Part shown: positions 7,558-15,345 of the stretch, piece after piece
How the letters are laid out: each line of letters opens with the position of its first letter
How positions within the stretch are numbered: the first letter of the stretch is position 1
Source: CAZMBI01 sp964564675
GTDB taxonomy: Bacteria > Pseudomonadota > Alphaproteobacteria > Rickettsiales > UBA3002
Direction of reading: 5' to 3'
DNA length: 34,423 nt
Assembly (NCBI GenBank): GCA_964564675.1
Contig: CAZMBI010000018.1
Coordinates: 1 to 34,423 of the forward strand
Made by a program: the position numbers and the translations under genes
Notes under the pieces: generated by a model
Told to the model about the DNA's origin: nothing
The model's input: only the letters and a program-made list of their open reading frames with translations
The model's database searches: none

Positions 7558-8775
7558 TCAGGGAATGATGCGGGCGCCCGCATACTGGTTGGGGAATATC
7601 AGGTCGCGATTGACAAACACATTCACCGGCGTGCCCTGATCAACCAGAATGGTGGGCTGCACATTGATGAAACGGCGCAGATAGGCGTCGGCGATACTGC
7701 CGATCTGCTGGGTCTGATCGACAATGGCCGCACCGGTAGCATCCCCTGTCTGGGTGGTGCTGCCGTCGGTATTCGTCGTCGTGGTCTGCTCTTCATCATT
7801 GATCTGATCAGCCACAGCTGCAACCGAAATGGTAATCACGCTGGTTAGCAGAGCGCGTGAGAAAATCTCGGTAAATTTAGTATCCACCTGCCCGGCCACA
7901 CCGGCCTGCCCGATTTGATCAACCAGCGGCGAGTTGATCATGATATCCACCCCGTCCGGGCGGATCAGGCGGGTCCACACCACATACACGCGCTTCTGCC
8001 CGCCGAAGATGGAGGAGTTATATTGCCCAATAAGGCGGGATCCCTTGGGAATAATCCGCTCATCACCCGCTTCCGGGTACACATCGCGCGAGACCACGCC
8101 GCGGATGCTGCCCGGCAGATCGGTGTTAATGGCGGTCTCCAGCACCGCCGGGATAATTTTCCCCTGGGCGACCACTTTGCGCAAATTGCCGATATGCGTC
8201 GCGGTCACCTTTGGGGCCTGGGTATTAGACTGATAGACGCGGTTGGCAAACTGCAAATTGGGATCGTCTGATGCCTGCTCCGAACCGCTGAACGCATCCG
8301 GCAAAATGTCGTCACCTCCGCCGGAAATCAGCATGCTAGAGCGAATACGCTGTCGCAGCAACTCATTGGTCGGCCCGTCATCCTCCGGATCGATCACCGG
8401 GGTTTCCGCAACCGGAATTTCCGGCGGCGTGTAAATCGGCGGCGGTGGCGGCGCTATATCCGCCCCGATATCGGGAATATCCGGTGCCTGCTCCTTACGC
8501 GTGATATCAATTTGCTCGTCCGTGGTGCGATCTTCTTCGCCTTCTTCAAAGACGAACAAGTTGAACATGACAAAGGTGAAGATGGCCAATACCAAGCCTA
8601 AGACGATAAACACGCGGCTGGGGGCCGCCGCTACAGATGGCGTGCTGTCATCAAGCGGCTGTCCGCCCTGTCCGTTATCGCCCCCTGAGGCGAAGGGATC
8701 GTTATACCCCCCGCCACCGCCTCCAGGCGGCGGAGGCGGAGGTGGCGGTGGAGAATTGGTATTGTTGCTGCTCAT
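7558..8775 (-). CDS. virB10: Type IV secretion core-complex protein VirB10
   Basis: This 405-residue TrbI/VirB10 protein spans both membranes and senses the ATPases. A cytoplasmic tail (1-54) contains nine prolines (9-17) directly followed by six glycines (18-23). The inner-membrane helix lies at about 55-76. The periplasmic linker is proline-rich (98-131). The C-terminal domain (about 190-400) is the beta-barrel, and its alpha-helical antenna (about 303-365) carries a Thr/Gln-rich loop (329-345) that would face outward. The start codon lies 3 bases after the virB9 stop, so the genes are translationally linked. The family call is firm; the Pro-Gly tract is unusual. Confidence 0.94.
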   Translation of the reverse strand: MSSNNTNSPPPPPPPPPGGGGGGYNDPFASGGDNGQGGQPLDDSTPSVAAAPSRVFIVLGLVLAIFTFVMFNLFVFEEGEEDRTTDEQIDITRKEQAPDIPDIGADIAPPPPPIYTPPEIPVAETPVIDPEDDGPTNELLRQRIRSSMLISGGGDDILPDAFSGSEQASDDPNLQFANRVYQSNTQAPKVTATHIGNLRKVVAQGKIIPAVLETAINTDLPGSIRGVVSRDVYPEAGDERIIPKGSRLIGQYNSSIFGGQKRVYVVWTRLIRPDGVDIMINSPLVDQIGQAGVAGQVDTKFTEIFSRALLTSVITISVAAVADQINDEEQTTTTNTDGSTTQTGDATGAAIVDQTQQIGSIADAYLRRFINVQPTILVDQGTPVNVFVNRDLIFPNQYAGARIIP

Positions 8776-8778
8776 ATG

Positions 8779-9633
8779 CTACATCGCCCGTTGATTAGAG
8801 AAATTCTCGTTAAACACCTTAATGTTGGCGTCGCCGCGGCGAATGGAAAAACGCGGCGCGACAGTGGCAATCACTGCTTCACCCTGCGCATTATAGCTGG
8901 GCTGCACCGGCTGCTCCTGGCCGTCCGGCGAGAGCACGAAGAACTGGGGCGACGCATCCATCGAGCGGGCAAAGGTGAAATAGGTATTGCGTCCGTCATC
9001 ATAAATCTTCACCGGTGCGGCTTCGGAAGGCCCGGTATAGGTGTAGTTAAAATTCAGTTGCGGATTAGCCGGGCCGGTCCCCCTTGCCGGCGCCGAAGCC
9101 TGCGCGCTTACCGCCGTGACCGGCGCCGCTGCCTGTGTGGTAGGGCTGGCGCCGACACTGGCCACCTGATACGGCCTATAATTACCGGCCACCGCATCGC
9201 TGTAAATCGGGGGCTTGGGCTCGAAACGCTGGTCCTCGGGATAGAAAAAGCGCACGACATAGACCAGCTCTTCGTTAGGATGCAGCGGCTGGCGGCCGCT
9301 TGAGCGCAGATCGAACTGATAGGCGCGCTTGTTGGTCACCACTGTCATATTCGTGTGCGCATTTTCTTCCATCGCCTTAATGAACAGCCGCCGCCCCGCC
9401 GGAATCACCTGCCAGGAGACGCGATCCCCCACGGAGACGGTTTCGATTGATTCCGCACGGCTGAATTCGATATTGGACTGGTAGCCATAATGCGTTTTCA
9501 GCTTGTACACATCATTTTCGTTATAGACAAAGGTCTTAATCCGGCTGTCACTGACAACCGGCTTACCGTCTTGTGCCATCAGCGGGGCACTCAACCCAAG
9601 GCAGACCAGCAACCCCCATATCATGCGCCTCAT
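8779..9633 (-). CDS. virB9: Type IV secretion core-complex protein VirB9
   Basis: The 284-residue secreted protein is a VirB9/CagX family member, part of the outer-membrane core ring. A signal peptide (1-20, ending PLMA before QDG) precedes the N-terminal beta domain (about 28-135). An Ala/Thr/Pro-rich linker (about 158-190) leads to the C-terminal domain (about 191-275), which contains YTGPSEAAPVKIYDDGRNTYF. That domain binds VirB7 and VirB10 in characterised systems. The ATG overlaps the virB8 stop as ATGA (9630-9633). A strong GAGAGGGAGG ribosome-binding site lies within the end of virB8. No virB7 lipoprotein gene is seen beside it. Confidence 0.94.
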   Translation of the reverse strand: MRRMIWGLLVCLGLSAPLMAQDGKPVVSDSRIKTFVYNENDVYKLKTHYGYQSNIEFSRAESIETVSVGDRVSWQVIPAGRRLFIKAMEENAHTNMTVVTNKRAYQFDLRSSGRQPLHPNEELVYVVRFFYPEDQRFEPKPPIYSDAVAGNYRPYQVASVGASPTTQAAAPVTAVSAQASAPARGTGPANPQLNFNYTYTGPSEAAPVKIYDDGRNTYFTFARSMDASPQFFVLSPDGQEQPVQPSYNAQGEAVIATVAPRFSIRRGDANIKVFNENFSNQRAM

Positions 9634-10331
9634 TGGACTACCTCCCTCTCAATAGCGTAATTGGTAACGAGGAAACCAATCGGATTCATGAACCGCTCTT
9701 CCTCATTTAAATTCAGGTTGGAATATTGAAACGTGACCGTGACGATGCTGTGATACTCAATCGGCGCCGGGAAGCGCCGGCTCATATCGGTCAGCACGAT
9801 ACGTGCCTGAGCAACTTTTTCCGTATTTATGCGGTCTTCGTCGCGCTTGATAAAGCTGATATTTTTAAACTTAACGGTGCGTACGCCATCCGATTTCAGA
9901 ATCGCCGCCGGGCTTTCCGGGTTACGCTCGCTGATATATTGGTTGTATTGGTTGAACACGAACCGATCACTCATCACCCGCACGATATCATAATTATAGG
10001 CAAACACCTGGCGGATATAGCTCTCGCGCGCGCGGATGTATTGCGCGATGAAATAGCGGTCGATGGCTTCGTTGGATGTAAATTCCGTACGGGTAACCGG
10101 GTCCACGCGCTGGACAATACCACTTTTTTCATCGATCTGGATGACAAAGGGCTCAACCGATTTATAAGGTGTTAACCACATCACCGTAAACACCGCTCCC
10201 GCTGAAAATAACAGGCAAAGCAGAGTGGTAGCCGCCAGCAGGTCGCGCTGCTGGCGCACATATTCATATTTATCTTTATACCAGTTTTTGCCGAGCTCTC
10301 TCTCGGCCTGGCCCTTCTTTTTGAAAAACAC
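9630..10331 (-). CDS. virB8: Type IV secretion inner-membrane protein VirB8
   Basis: This 233-residue protein has a short basic cytoplasmic N-terminus (1-29), one membrane helix (about 31-53) and a periplasmic NTF2-like domain (about 58-230), as in VirB8. In known systems VirB8 nucleates assembly and contacts VirB6, VirB9 and VirB10. The start is a GTG at 10331, with GGAG about 6 bases upstream. It overlaps virB9 by 4 bases. It is separated from virB6 by 111 bases holding two small competing hairpins, so its expression may be set partly apart from virB4-virB6. Confidence 0.92.
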   Translation of the reverse strand: MFFKKKGQAERELGKNWYKDKYEYVRQQRDLLAATTLLCLLFSAGAVFTVMWLTPYKSVEPFVIQIDEKSGIVQRVDPVTRTEFTSNEAIDRYFIAQYIRARESYIRQVFAYNYDIVRVMSDRFVFNQYNQYISERNPESPAAILKSDGVRTVKFKNISFIKRDEDRINTEKVAQARIVLTDMSRRFPAPIEYHSIVTVTFQYSNLNLNEEERFMNPIGFLVTNYAIEREVVQ

Positions 10332-10348
10332 GTCCGCTCCGCGCTCAT

Positions 10349-10375
10349 GCTACCATCTTTTGTAGCCCTACTACA
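10349..10375 (-). promoter_or_regulatory. Two mutually exclusive small hairpins in the virB8 leader
   Basis: GCTAC (10349-10353) can pair with GTAGC (10362-10366). TGTAG (10361-10365) can instead pair with CTACA (10371-10375). The two 5-bp stems share their middle strand, so only one can form. They sit 18-44 bases upstream of the virB8 GTG. Stability is low, and any regulatory role is speculative. Confidence 0.25.
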
Positions 10376-10442
10376 TCATATTACTATATGTTGGGAATCC
10401 ATAACGCAAGCGGAATACGGAAATGATGCACAGGTCCCGCCA

Positions 10443-12383
10443 TTATGCATAGCTGTTCAGGTAACGCGCTACCGATTCGCGCTCATGCTGGGTCAGATCC
10501 GGATCCATCTGCAGCGCCTGGATAATTTCACCCATTAGTTGCTGCCTGGCTGCGGGATCCGCGGGCATATTCACACTGCTCATAATCGCCGCCACCTCGC
10601 GGTGGATCTGTTCTTCACCCAGTTCACTCGTTACACTGGCATAGCTTAAGTCGGTACTGGTCACATCCGCACCGGCAGACGGTCCCATCCGCATACTGGC
10701 CATCTTGGCCGCCACTTCGCGGCTGACACGCTCAGCTTGTATTGATGTTGCACTGGCATCCACCTCGGTGGTCCGGCCTGTGGGCGTATAACGCGGCACC
10801 GTGGGGCTGGCATCCCCATCCGCGGTCGGCTGCGCCTTGCCGCTGCTGGCGCTGTCGCCCGCGTCTCCCCCGTCGCGGCTCATCACGCGGCCCGTGCCAT
10901 AGCCCAGCGCGCCGCCGCCGAGCACGGCCAGCGCCCCGGCTGCGCCCGTACTGACCATATCATCAATCGCGCCGGACATGGCCTGCCTGCCGCCGGCCAC
11001 AAAGCCCGAAATCATCGCACCCGGCGTGGTGAAGCCGCGGAAATTCTGCGCCCCGGCCATAAGAGCCTGGCGCGCTCGTTTTTCGCCCGGCAGGGAGACA
11101 TCTACTTCCTCCTGGCCGCCGACGTCGCCGCCGCCCAGCTGCGCAGCATATTTTGGTCCGGCCAGGTGGCGCGCCATCTGCGGCACGAAATCGAGCATAA
11201 TATCAAGGATGTAAAACATAATGATCATGGCCAGAATTTTCACCGACGCGAAATGCAGGAAGTTCTCGTCCTGCGTCAGTTTACCGATTTCCATGGCCTC
11301 GTTGGACTTACAACTCGGCTTTTCATCCGGGGCGACTTTATTCATCTCGCACACGCCGCACATATTGAGCAGACCGGCACTGCCCGGCGCCTGTCGGACA
11401 TCGCGGTTATATGGTTTGACGAGATCGGTATAGCTTTGAATATCATCGGCCATTTTGCTGATAATGTTAAATGCCATGCCTAAAAAGGCGAACACCACCA
11501 CCATCTGAAACGAAAAGGACGTGAGATACTCAATCCATTTTTCAAATAGAGCGCGGGTAGGTTTGAACAGTGCAAAACTGACATAAATCGGTGCCAGCGT
11601 GACCAGAAACGTCACACCCAGTATGCCCTGACAATAGCCAAAGACCGCGCGCACCATCACCCAGACGATCTTGATCATGAAATACATACCAAGCATCGCC
11701 ACCGGCGGCAGGGCAATCGCTGCCATCGCCATCAGCGAAAACAGCGCATTGGTGCAATCCCCGTCATCCTTACTCTCGGCGGATGCCATCTGCATGATGT
11801 CCTTGAGGGCATCATCGAACATGCGATAAACGTCGTTTGCGGTCGAATAGCTGGCCTCGAACAGATAATTGAGGACAATAATAATGCCTTCCTTGGCGAT
11901 ATTCATGAACAGCGCATAACCGATGCCGATCATGTATTCGGCTTCGGTGGCAAAGGCCATGACCATGGCAAACTTACCGGCGAACATCATTAGTTCCTTG
12001 GCGGTAAACGGGCTTACCCCCATCAGAAACATCATGCCGAAAAACAGCACCGCCATGGTCAGCGCAGCCATCACGGCCGGATACGCTTCATCGACAATGG
12101 CGCAATAGACCTTGCTCAGCGCCTCGTTGATGATCTCCTCGAATTTGCAGACAAAATAGGAGAAGACCTGACCGTCGGCCGGACTCCCCGAGCAGCCGCC
12201 GGAGGTATAAAACTGACCGCCACCGCCACCACCGCCGCCACCACCGCAGCTAAAATTCTGGCCGAACTGCATGCCGGTGATCTCGGCGGAGGCATCGGAG
12301 ATAAACAAAGGCAGGCAACAAAACACAAAGGCCAGTAACAAAACCGGCTTTAATCGATGCAGGCTATAACGCCCTTGTGTCAT
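10443..12383 (-). CDS. virB6: Type IV secretion inner-membrane channel protein VirB6 (long form)
   Basis: At 646 residues this is about twice the classical VirB6 length, as in the extended VirB6 proteins of Rickettsiales. An N-terminal hydrophobic signal (about 12-33) precedes a Cys-flanked run of ten glycines (47-56). A TrbL/VirB6 domain follows with about six to seven membrane segments between residues 103 and 400 (for example 104-123, 214-245, 251-273, 290-308 and 380-400). A 45-residue loop (about 330-375) contains CGVC. The hydrophilic Gly/Ala/Ser/Thr-rich tail (about 405-646) carries two copies of an REVAA-centred motif (about 551-566 and 591-606). The start overlaps the virB4 stop as ATGA (12380-12383). 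Topology and tail role are inferred. Confidence 0.9.
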   Translation of the reverse strand: MTQGRYSLHRLKPVLLLAFVFCCLPLFISDASAEITGMQFGQNFSCGGGGGGGGGGQFYTSGGCSGSPADGQVFSYFVCKFEEIINEALSKVYCAIVDEAYPAVMAALTMAVLFFGMMFLMGVSPFTAKELMMFAGKFAMVMAFATEAEYMIGIGYALFMNIAKEGIIIVLNYLFEASYSTANDVYRMFDDALKDIMQMASAESKDDGDCTNALFSLMAMAAIALPPVAMLGMYFMIKIVWVMVRAVFGYCQGILGVTFLVTLAPIYVSFALFKPTRALFEKWIEYLTSFSFQMVVVFAFLGMAFNIISKMADDIQSYTDLVKPYNRDVRQAPGSAGLLNMCGVCEMNKVAPDEKPSCKSNEAMEIGKLTQDENFLHFASVKILAMIIMFYILDIMLDFVPQMARHLAGPKYAAQLGGGDVGGQEEVDVSLPGEKRARQALMAGAQNFRGFTTPGAMISGFVAGGRQAMSGAIDDMVSTGAAGALAVLGGGALGYGTGRVMSRDGGDAGDSASSGKAQPTADGDASPTVPRYTPTGRTTEVDASATSIQAERVSREVAAKMASMRMGPSAGADVTSTDLSYASVTSELGEEQIHREVAAIMSSVNMPADPAARQQLMGEIIQALQMDPDLTQHERESVARYLNSYA

Positions 12384-14752
12384 GCACTCACCCTCGCCAT
12401 AAACGGTACGGCTTTGCCGCCGCCATAATAATTATTGTCTTTGGATGCTGTCCCCGACAACACGGCCAGGTGTTCATCCAGGCCGCCCAGATTGAGCTCC
12501 GCAATAATACTCTCATTAACCCGCTTCAGCATAAAATGGCGGTATTCGATGTTCATCGCATCCAGATAAGAGAACTCTTCGTCGGTCAGGCCGCATACCT
12601 CCTGATAGACGTCATCGGGCTCTTCATCAGGCAGATAAATCTGAGTGGCCGCCTGCTCGATGATCCCGGCGCTGTATTTGAATTCGCGAATACGCTCGAC
12701 CTCTTCGGTGGTGAAAATCCCCAGCGCATTACGCGAGGTCAGATACTGCATCCAAGCCGACACGCGCGGCGTAAACATCGGAGAATTCAGCAGCTCCCAC
12801 GCCTCATCCAGCATCAAAATGGTGGGCGTGCCATCGAGCGTCATGGTAATGCGGTGCAGCAGGTAACTGGCCAGCGGCACCAGAATCGGGCGCTTATCGA
12901 TCATCGCGCTGACATTAAAGCCGATGATGTTATTGCGCGGCTCCACCGATTCGCTCGCATGATCGAAATAAAAGGCGCGGTCCCCCTCGCCGTACCACTG
13001 CGCCAGGTCATCAGCCAGCATGCGGTCATATTCCGCTAGAAATGCCGCCGCATTGGCCAGCGTGCGCTCTTGTTGCGGCAGCTCATACATTTTGGCGATG
13101 ACGGCATGAAACCATTCCATTTTGCTATCATCGGCCGCCACATGGCCGAGCGGATCCACCAGTGTGGACAGCCACAGCGCCAGGAATTCGCGGTTAGCCG
13201 GCTGATCGGGCAGGCCCAACGGATTCAGATGGTGATGCGTGCTTTTGGGGTCGGCCAGGTCATAATAATTACCACCGATGGCACGCACAAAATCGCCAGC
13301 GTTGCCGCGTGCATCCAGATAAAACAGACGGCTGTGATATTTGCGAGACTCGGACAGCAGGAAATTGACCAGCACCGACTTACCCGAACCGAACGGCCCG
13401 ATCACCGTCGTATGGCCGTTTTGCTGCAAGTGGAAGTTGAAGAAATAAGGCGTGCCGGCCGCGGTGTAAAACAGGGTCACCGGCGGTCCCCATGGGCAGC
13501 CGCGGGCGTTACCAGCCGGATAGTTATGGATGTTGACGAACCCGGCGACATGCTCGGTGTTGGTATAAGTCAGCCGTGAGAAAAACTCAAAATTAGCGGG
13601 TAGCTGCGCCCAGTAACACTCTTCAAAGCGCAAATCCTCACGGATGGTGATAATGCCGATCTTGCTCATGGCCTCGCGAATCAGCCGCATGCTTTTTTCC
13701 ATCTCGGCGACGCTGGCGCCGATGACGAAAATACTGGTTTGCTGCTCGCCGAAATCCACCTCGCGGTGGCTGTCATTTTCCAGAATCCGGGTCAGTTCCG
13801 TCAATTCGGCCAGTTCCGTATCGCCGCTGACATTCATGTAATATTCCTGCCCTTTAAAGGTCTGCAGCGCCTGGCGGGCATTGACGAAATCAATACACTG
13901 GGTAACAATGAACTCGCAGGGAAGCTGTAAAATCTCGTCGATGCGATACAGCGAGGCTTCCTTATATTCCTTCACGGTGAGGATGGAGCCGAAGCGACGC
14001 TCTTCATCGGCCGTGCGCACCTCCATAGCGTTATAGGCGAAACTGATCTCGCCGCTGGTCAGATAATGCGAGAGGCTTTGCTCACCAATCGGCATCGGGC
14101 GCTCTTCGAGATTGATCAGCTTTTCGAGAAACTCGATATGTTCGCCGTAAAAAACGCCGCCGCGCTCGGCGATGGTCAGGCGCTTGGCGCCGAACTCGCT
14201 TAAATGGGCGAGCATGTTAACCACCGTGGCGTCCAGTGCCGCGGCGCTACGCTCCAGGTAGCTGTTACGCTTGCGCCGATCGCGCCAGGGTAGCAGGCCG
14301 CTGAAGAAACCCTTCACATTCTTGATATCCGCGTCCTCGCCTTCGCGCACAATGGTAATATATAATTCATTGATAAATTTACGGTCCCACTCATTACGCT
14401 TCTTCCAGTGCTCATGCAGGGTTCCGGAAAATTCATCGGGATAGACGCCATCAGGTGACAGGCGTTTCTTACGACGCAGGGTATGAAACCACAGCGCATA
14501 ATCGTTGCTTTGGATGCTTTCGCTGATGGCATCGCGGATCACATTGCGCAAATCGGCGTCTTCCTGGTTAATGGCCTCATAGGTAAAGCCGGTAATTTTG
14601 ATGATTTGCAGTAATTCCCCATCTTTAGTGAGGATCGTGTCCGGGTCGAACAGACAGGCATAGGGCACGAAATCGGATTCAATGACATCATCCGTAATGT
14701 CACGATAGACTTCGAGTTGTTTATTATCCAGACGGTTACGCTCAGTGCGCAT
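12380..14752 (-). CDS. virB4: Type IV secretion ATPase VirB4
   Basis: The 790-residue product is the CagE/TrbE/VirB4 ATPase that powers T4SS biogenesis at the inner membrane. The N-terminal CagE domain spans about 25-400. The RecA-like domain has Walker A GPFGSGKS (452-459), Walker B TILMLDEAWELL (644-655) and a following IFTTEEVERI segment (679-688) in the region of the conserved Gln/Thr motif. It is the first gene of the vir operon. The ATG at 14752 has a very strong GGGAGGGG site 3 bases upstream. The usual partner virB3 is absent from the 82-base gap before it, and the N-terminus is not a VirB3-VirB4 fusion. Confidence 0.95.
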   Translation of the reverse strand: MRTERNRLDNKQLEVYRDITDDVIESDFVPYACLFDPDTILTKDGELLQIIKITGFTYEAINQEDADLRNVIRDAISESIQSNDYALWFHTLRRKKRLSPDGVYPDEFSGTLHEHWKKRNEWDRKFINELYITIVREGEDADIKNVKGFFSGLLPWRDRRKRNSYLERSAAALDATVVNMLAHLSEFGAKRLTIAERGGVFYGEHIEFLEKLINLEERPMPIGEQSLSHYLTSGEISFAYNAMEVRTADEERRFGSILTVKEYKEASLYRIDEILQLPCEFIVTQCIDFVNARQALQTFKGQEYYMNVSGDTELAELTELTRILENDSHREVDFGEQQTSIFVIGASVAEMEKSMRLIREAMSKIGIITIREDLRFEECYWAQLPANFEFFSRLTYTNTEHVAGFVNIHNYPAGNARGCPWGPPVTLFYTAAGTPYFFNFHLQQNGHTTVIGPFGSGKSVLVNFLLSESRKYHSRLFYLDARGNAGDFVRAIGGNYYDLADPKSTHHHLNPLGLPDQPANREFLALWLSTLVDPLGHVAADDSKMEWFHAVIAKMYELPQQERTLANAAAFLAEYDRMLADDLAQWYGEGDRAFYFDHASESVEPRNNIIGFNVSAMIDKRPILVPLASYLLHRITMTLDGTPTILMLDEAWELLNSPMFTPRVSAWMQYLTSRNALGIFTTEEVERIREFKYSAGIIEQAATQIYLPDEEPDDVYQEVCGLTDEEFSYLDAMNIEYRHFMLKRVNESIIAELNLGGLDEHLAVLSGTASKDNNYYGGGKAVPFMARVSA

Positions 14753-14781
14753 GAACCCCTCCCTATGGTCACACTCTTGTT

Positions 14782-14840
14782 ATTGTATCGTTTAGAATAT
14801 CACAGAATTATGACAGAATTTTGACAACGAATCGTTAACA
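14782..14840 (-). promoter_or_regulatory. Candidate vir operon control region: three phased 11-bp repeats and a 19-bp palindrome
   Basis: Read on the plus strand, three direct repeats follow each other: AGAATATCAC (14794-14803), AGAATTATGAC (14804-14814) and AGAATTTTGAC (14815-14825). They are one helical turn apart. The imperfect palindrome TGACAACGAATCGTTAACA (14822-14840) abuts them and covers the atp12 stop. A minus-strand -10-like TACAAT (14782-14787) lies about 30 bases before virB4. It has no good -35 box; the repeats occupy that place, which suggests regulator-dependent transcription. The pattern is seen in the sequence; the function is inferred. Confidence 0.5.
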
Positions 14841-15332
14841 TTCGTCTAAAATGCCGTCTATTTGGCGGGTTAGGGCGATGATGTCGGCGGATTGCTGCTC
14901 GCGTTGGGCCTTCGCTTGTGCATCCAGTCCCCAGCGGGCGGCCTGATAATCCTCGTCCAGATGGGCAAGCCGGGGCAGGTCCTGCGCACTAACCGCCTGA
15001 ATTTCATAAGCCAGCACCAGAAGCAGGGAACCCACCAATTCCGCTAGCTGCATCACTTTTAATAATCCGGCATCGTCATAGCGGTCGATATGGGTTTTCA
15101 GCCGGACAATCGTGGCATCCGGCTGCACCGCCGGCATGATGCCCACCACCCGGTTGAGATACACACCGAAATGCCCTTCCACCGCCTGGATGACTGGCTC
15201 CCACTGAGCGCGTTGCTGCGCTTGCAGTTCTGCCTCCTCTGCCCAGTAACACAGCAGGTCGGTATCGGCATAGGCCAGCAAGCGGGCGCGGATCGTATCG
15301 CGCTGGGTATCGGATAAAGGCTGTGTGCTCAT
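14835..15332 (-). CDS. ATP12-family F1-ATPase assembly chaperone, N-terminally short
   Basis: The 165-residue protein matches the C-terminal helical half of ATP12, which binds the F1 alpha subunit during ATP synthase assembly. Recognisable family features are YADTDLLCYWAE (21-32), a WEPVIQAVEGHFG segment (44-56), the long helix around AELVGSLLLVLAYE (97-110) and the terminal LDEDYQAARWG motif (124-134). Full-length ATP12 is about 230-250 residues, so some 70-80 N-terminal residues are missing. The pseudouridine synthase gene ends only 13 bases upstream, so the missing part is not hidden in another frame. The gene position after rluC matches the order in other alphaproteobacteria, although the usual HAD-hydrolase gene between them is absent. 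The call rests on motifs and context. Confidence 0.7.
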   Translation of the reverse strand: MSTQPLSDTQRDTIRARLLAYADTDLLCYWAEEAELQAQQRAQWEPVIQAVEGHFGVYLNRVVGIMPAVQPDATIVRLKTHIDRYDDAGLLKVMQLAELVGSLLLVLAYEIQAVSAQDLPRLAHLDEDYQAARWGLDAQAKAQREQQSADIIALTRQIDGILDEC

Positions 15333-15345
15333 GGTGCTACCAATT

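Noticed and set aside
12377..13039. 220-codon plus-strand frame opposite virB4
   Set aside because: It lies wholly against virB4, which has intact ATPase motifs, and has no ribosome-binding site or recognisable domain; a shadow frame.
4354..14840. Conjugative or integrative element
   Set aside because: No relaxase, integrase, tRNA target, flanking direct repeats or origin of transfer could be seen.
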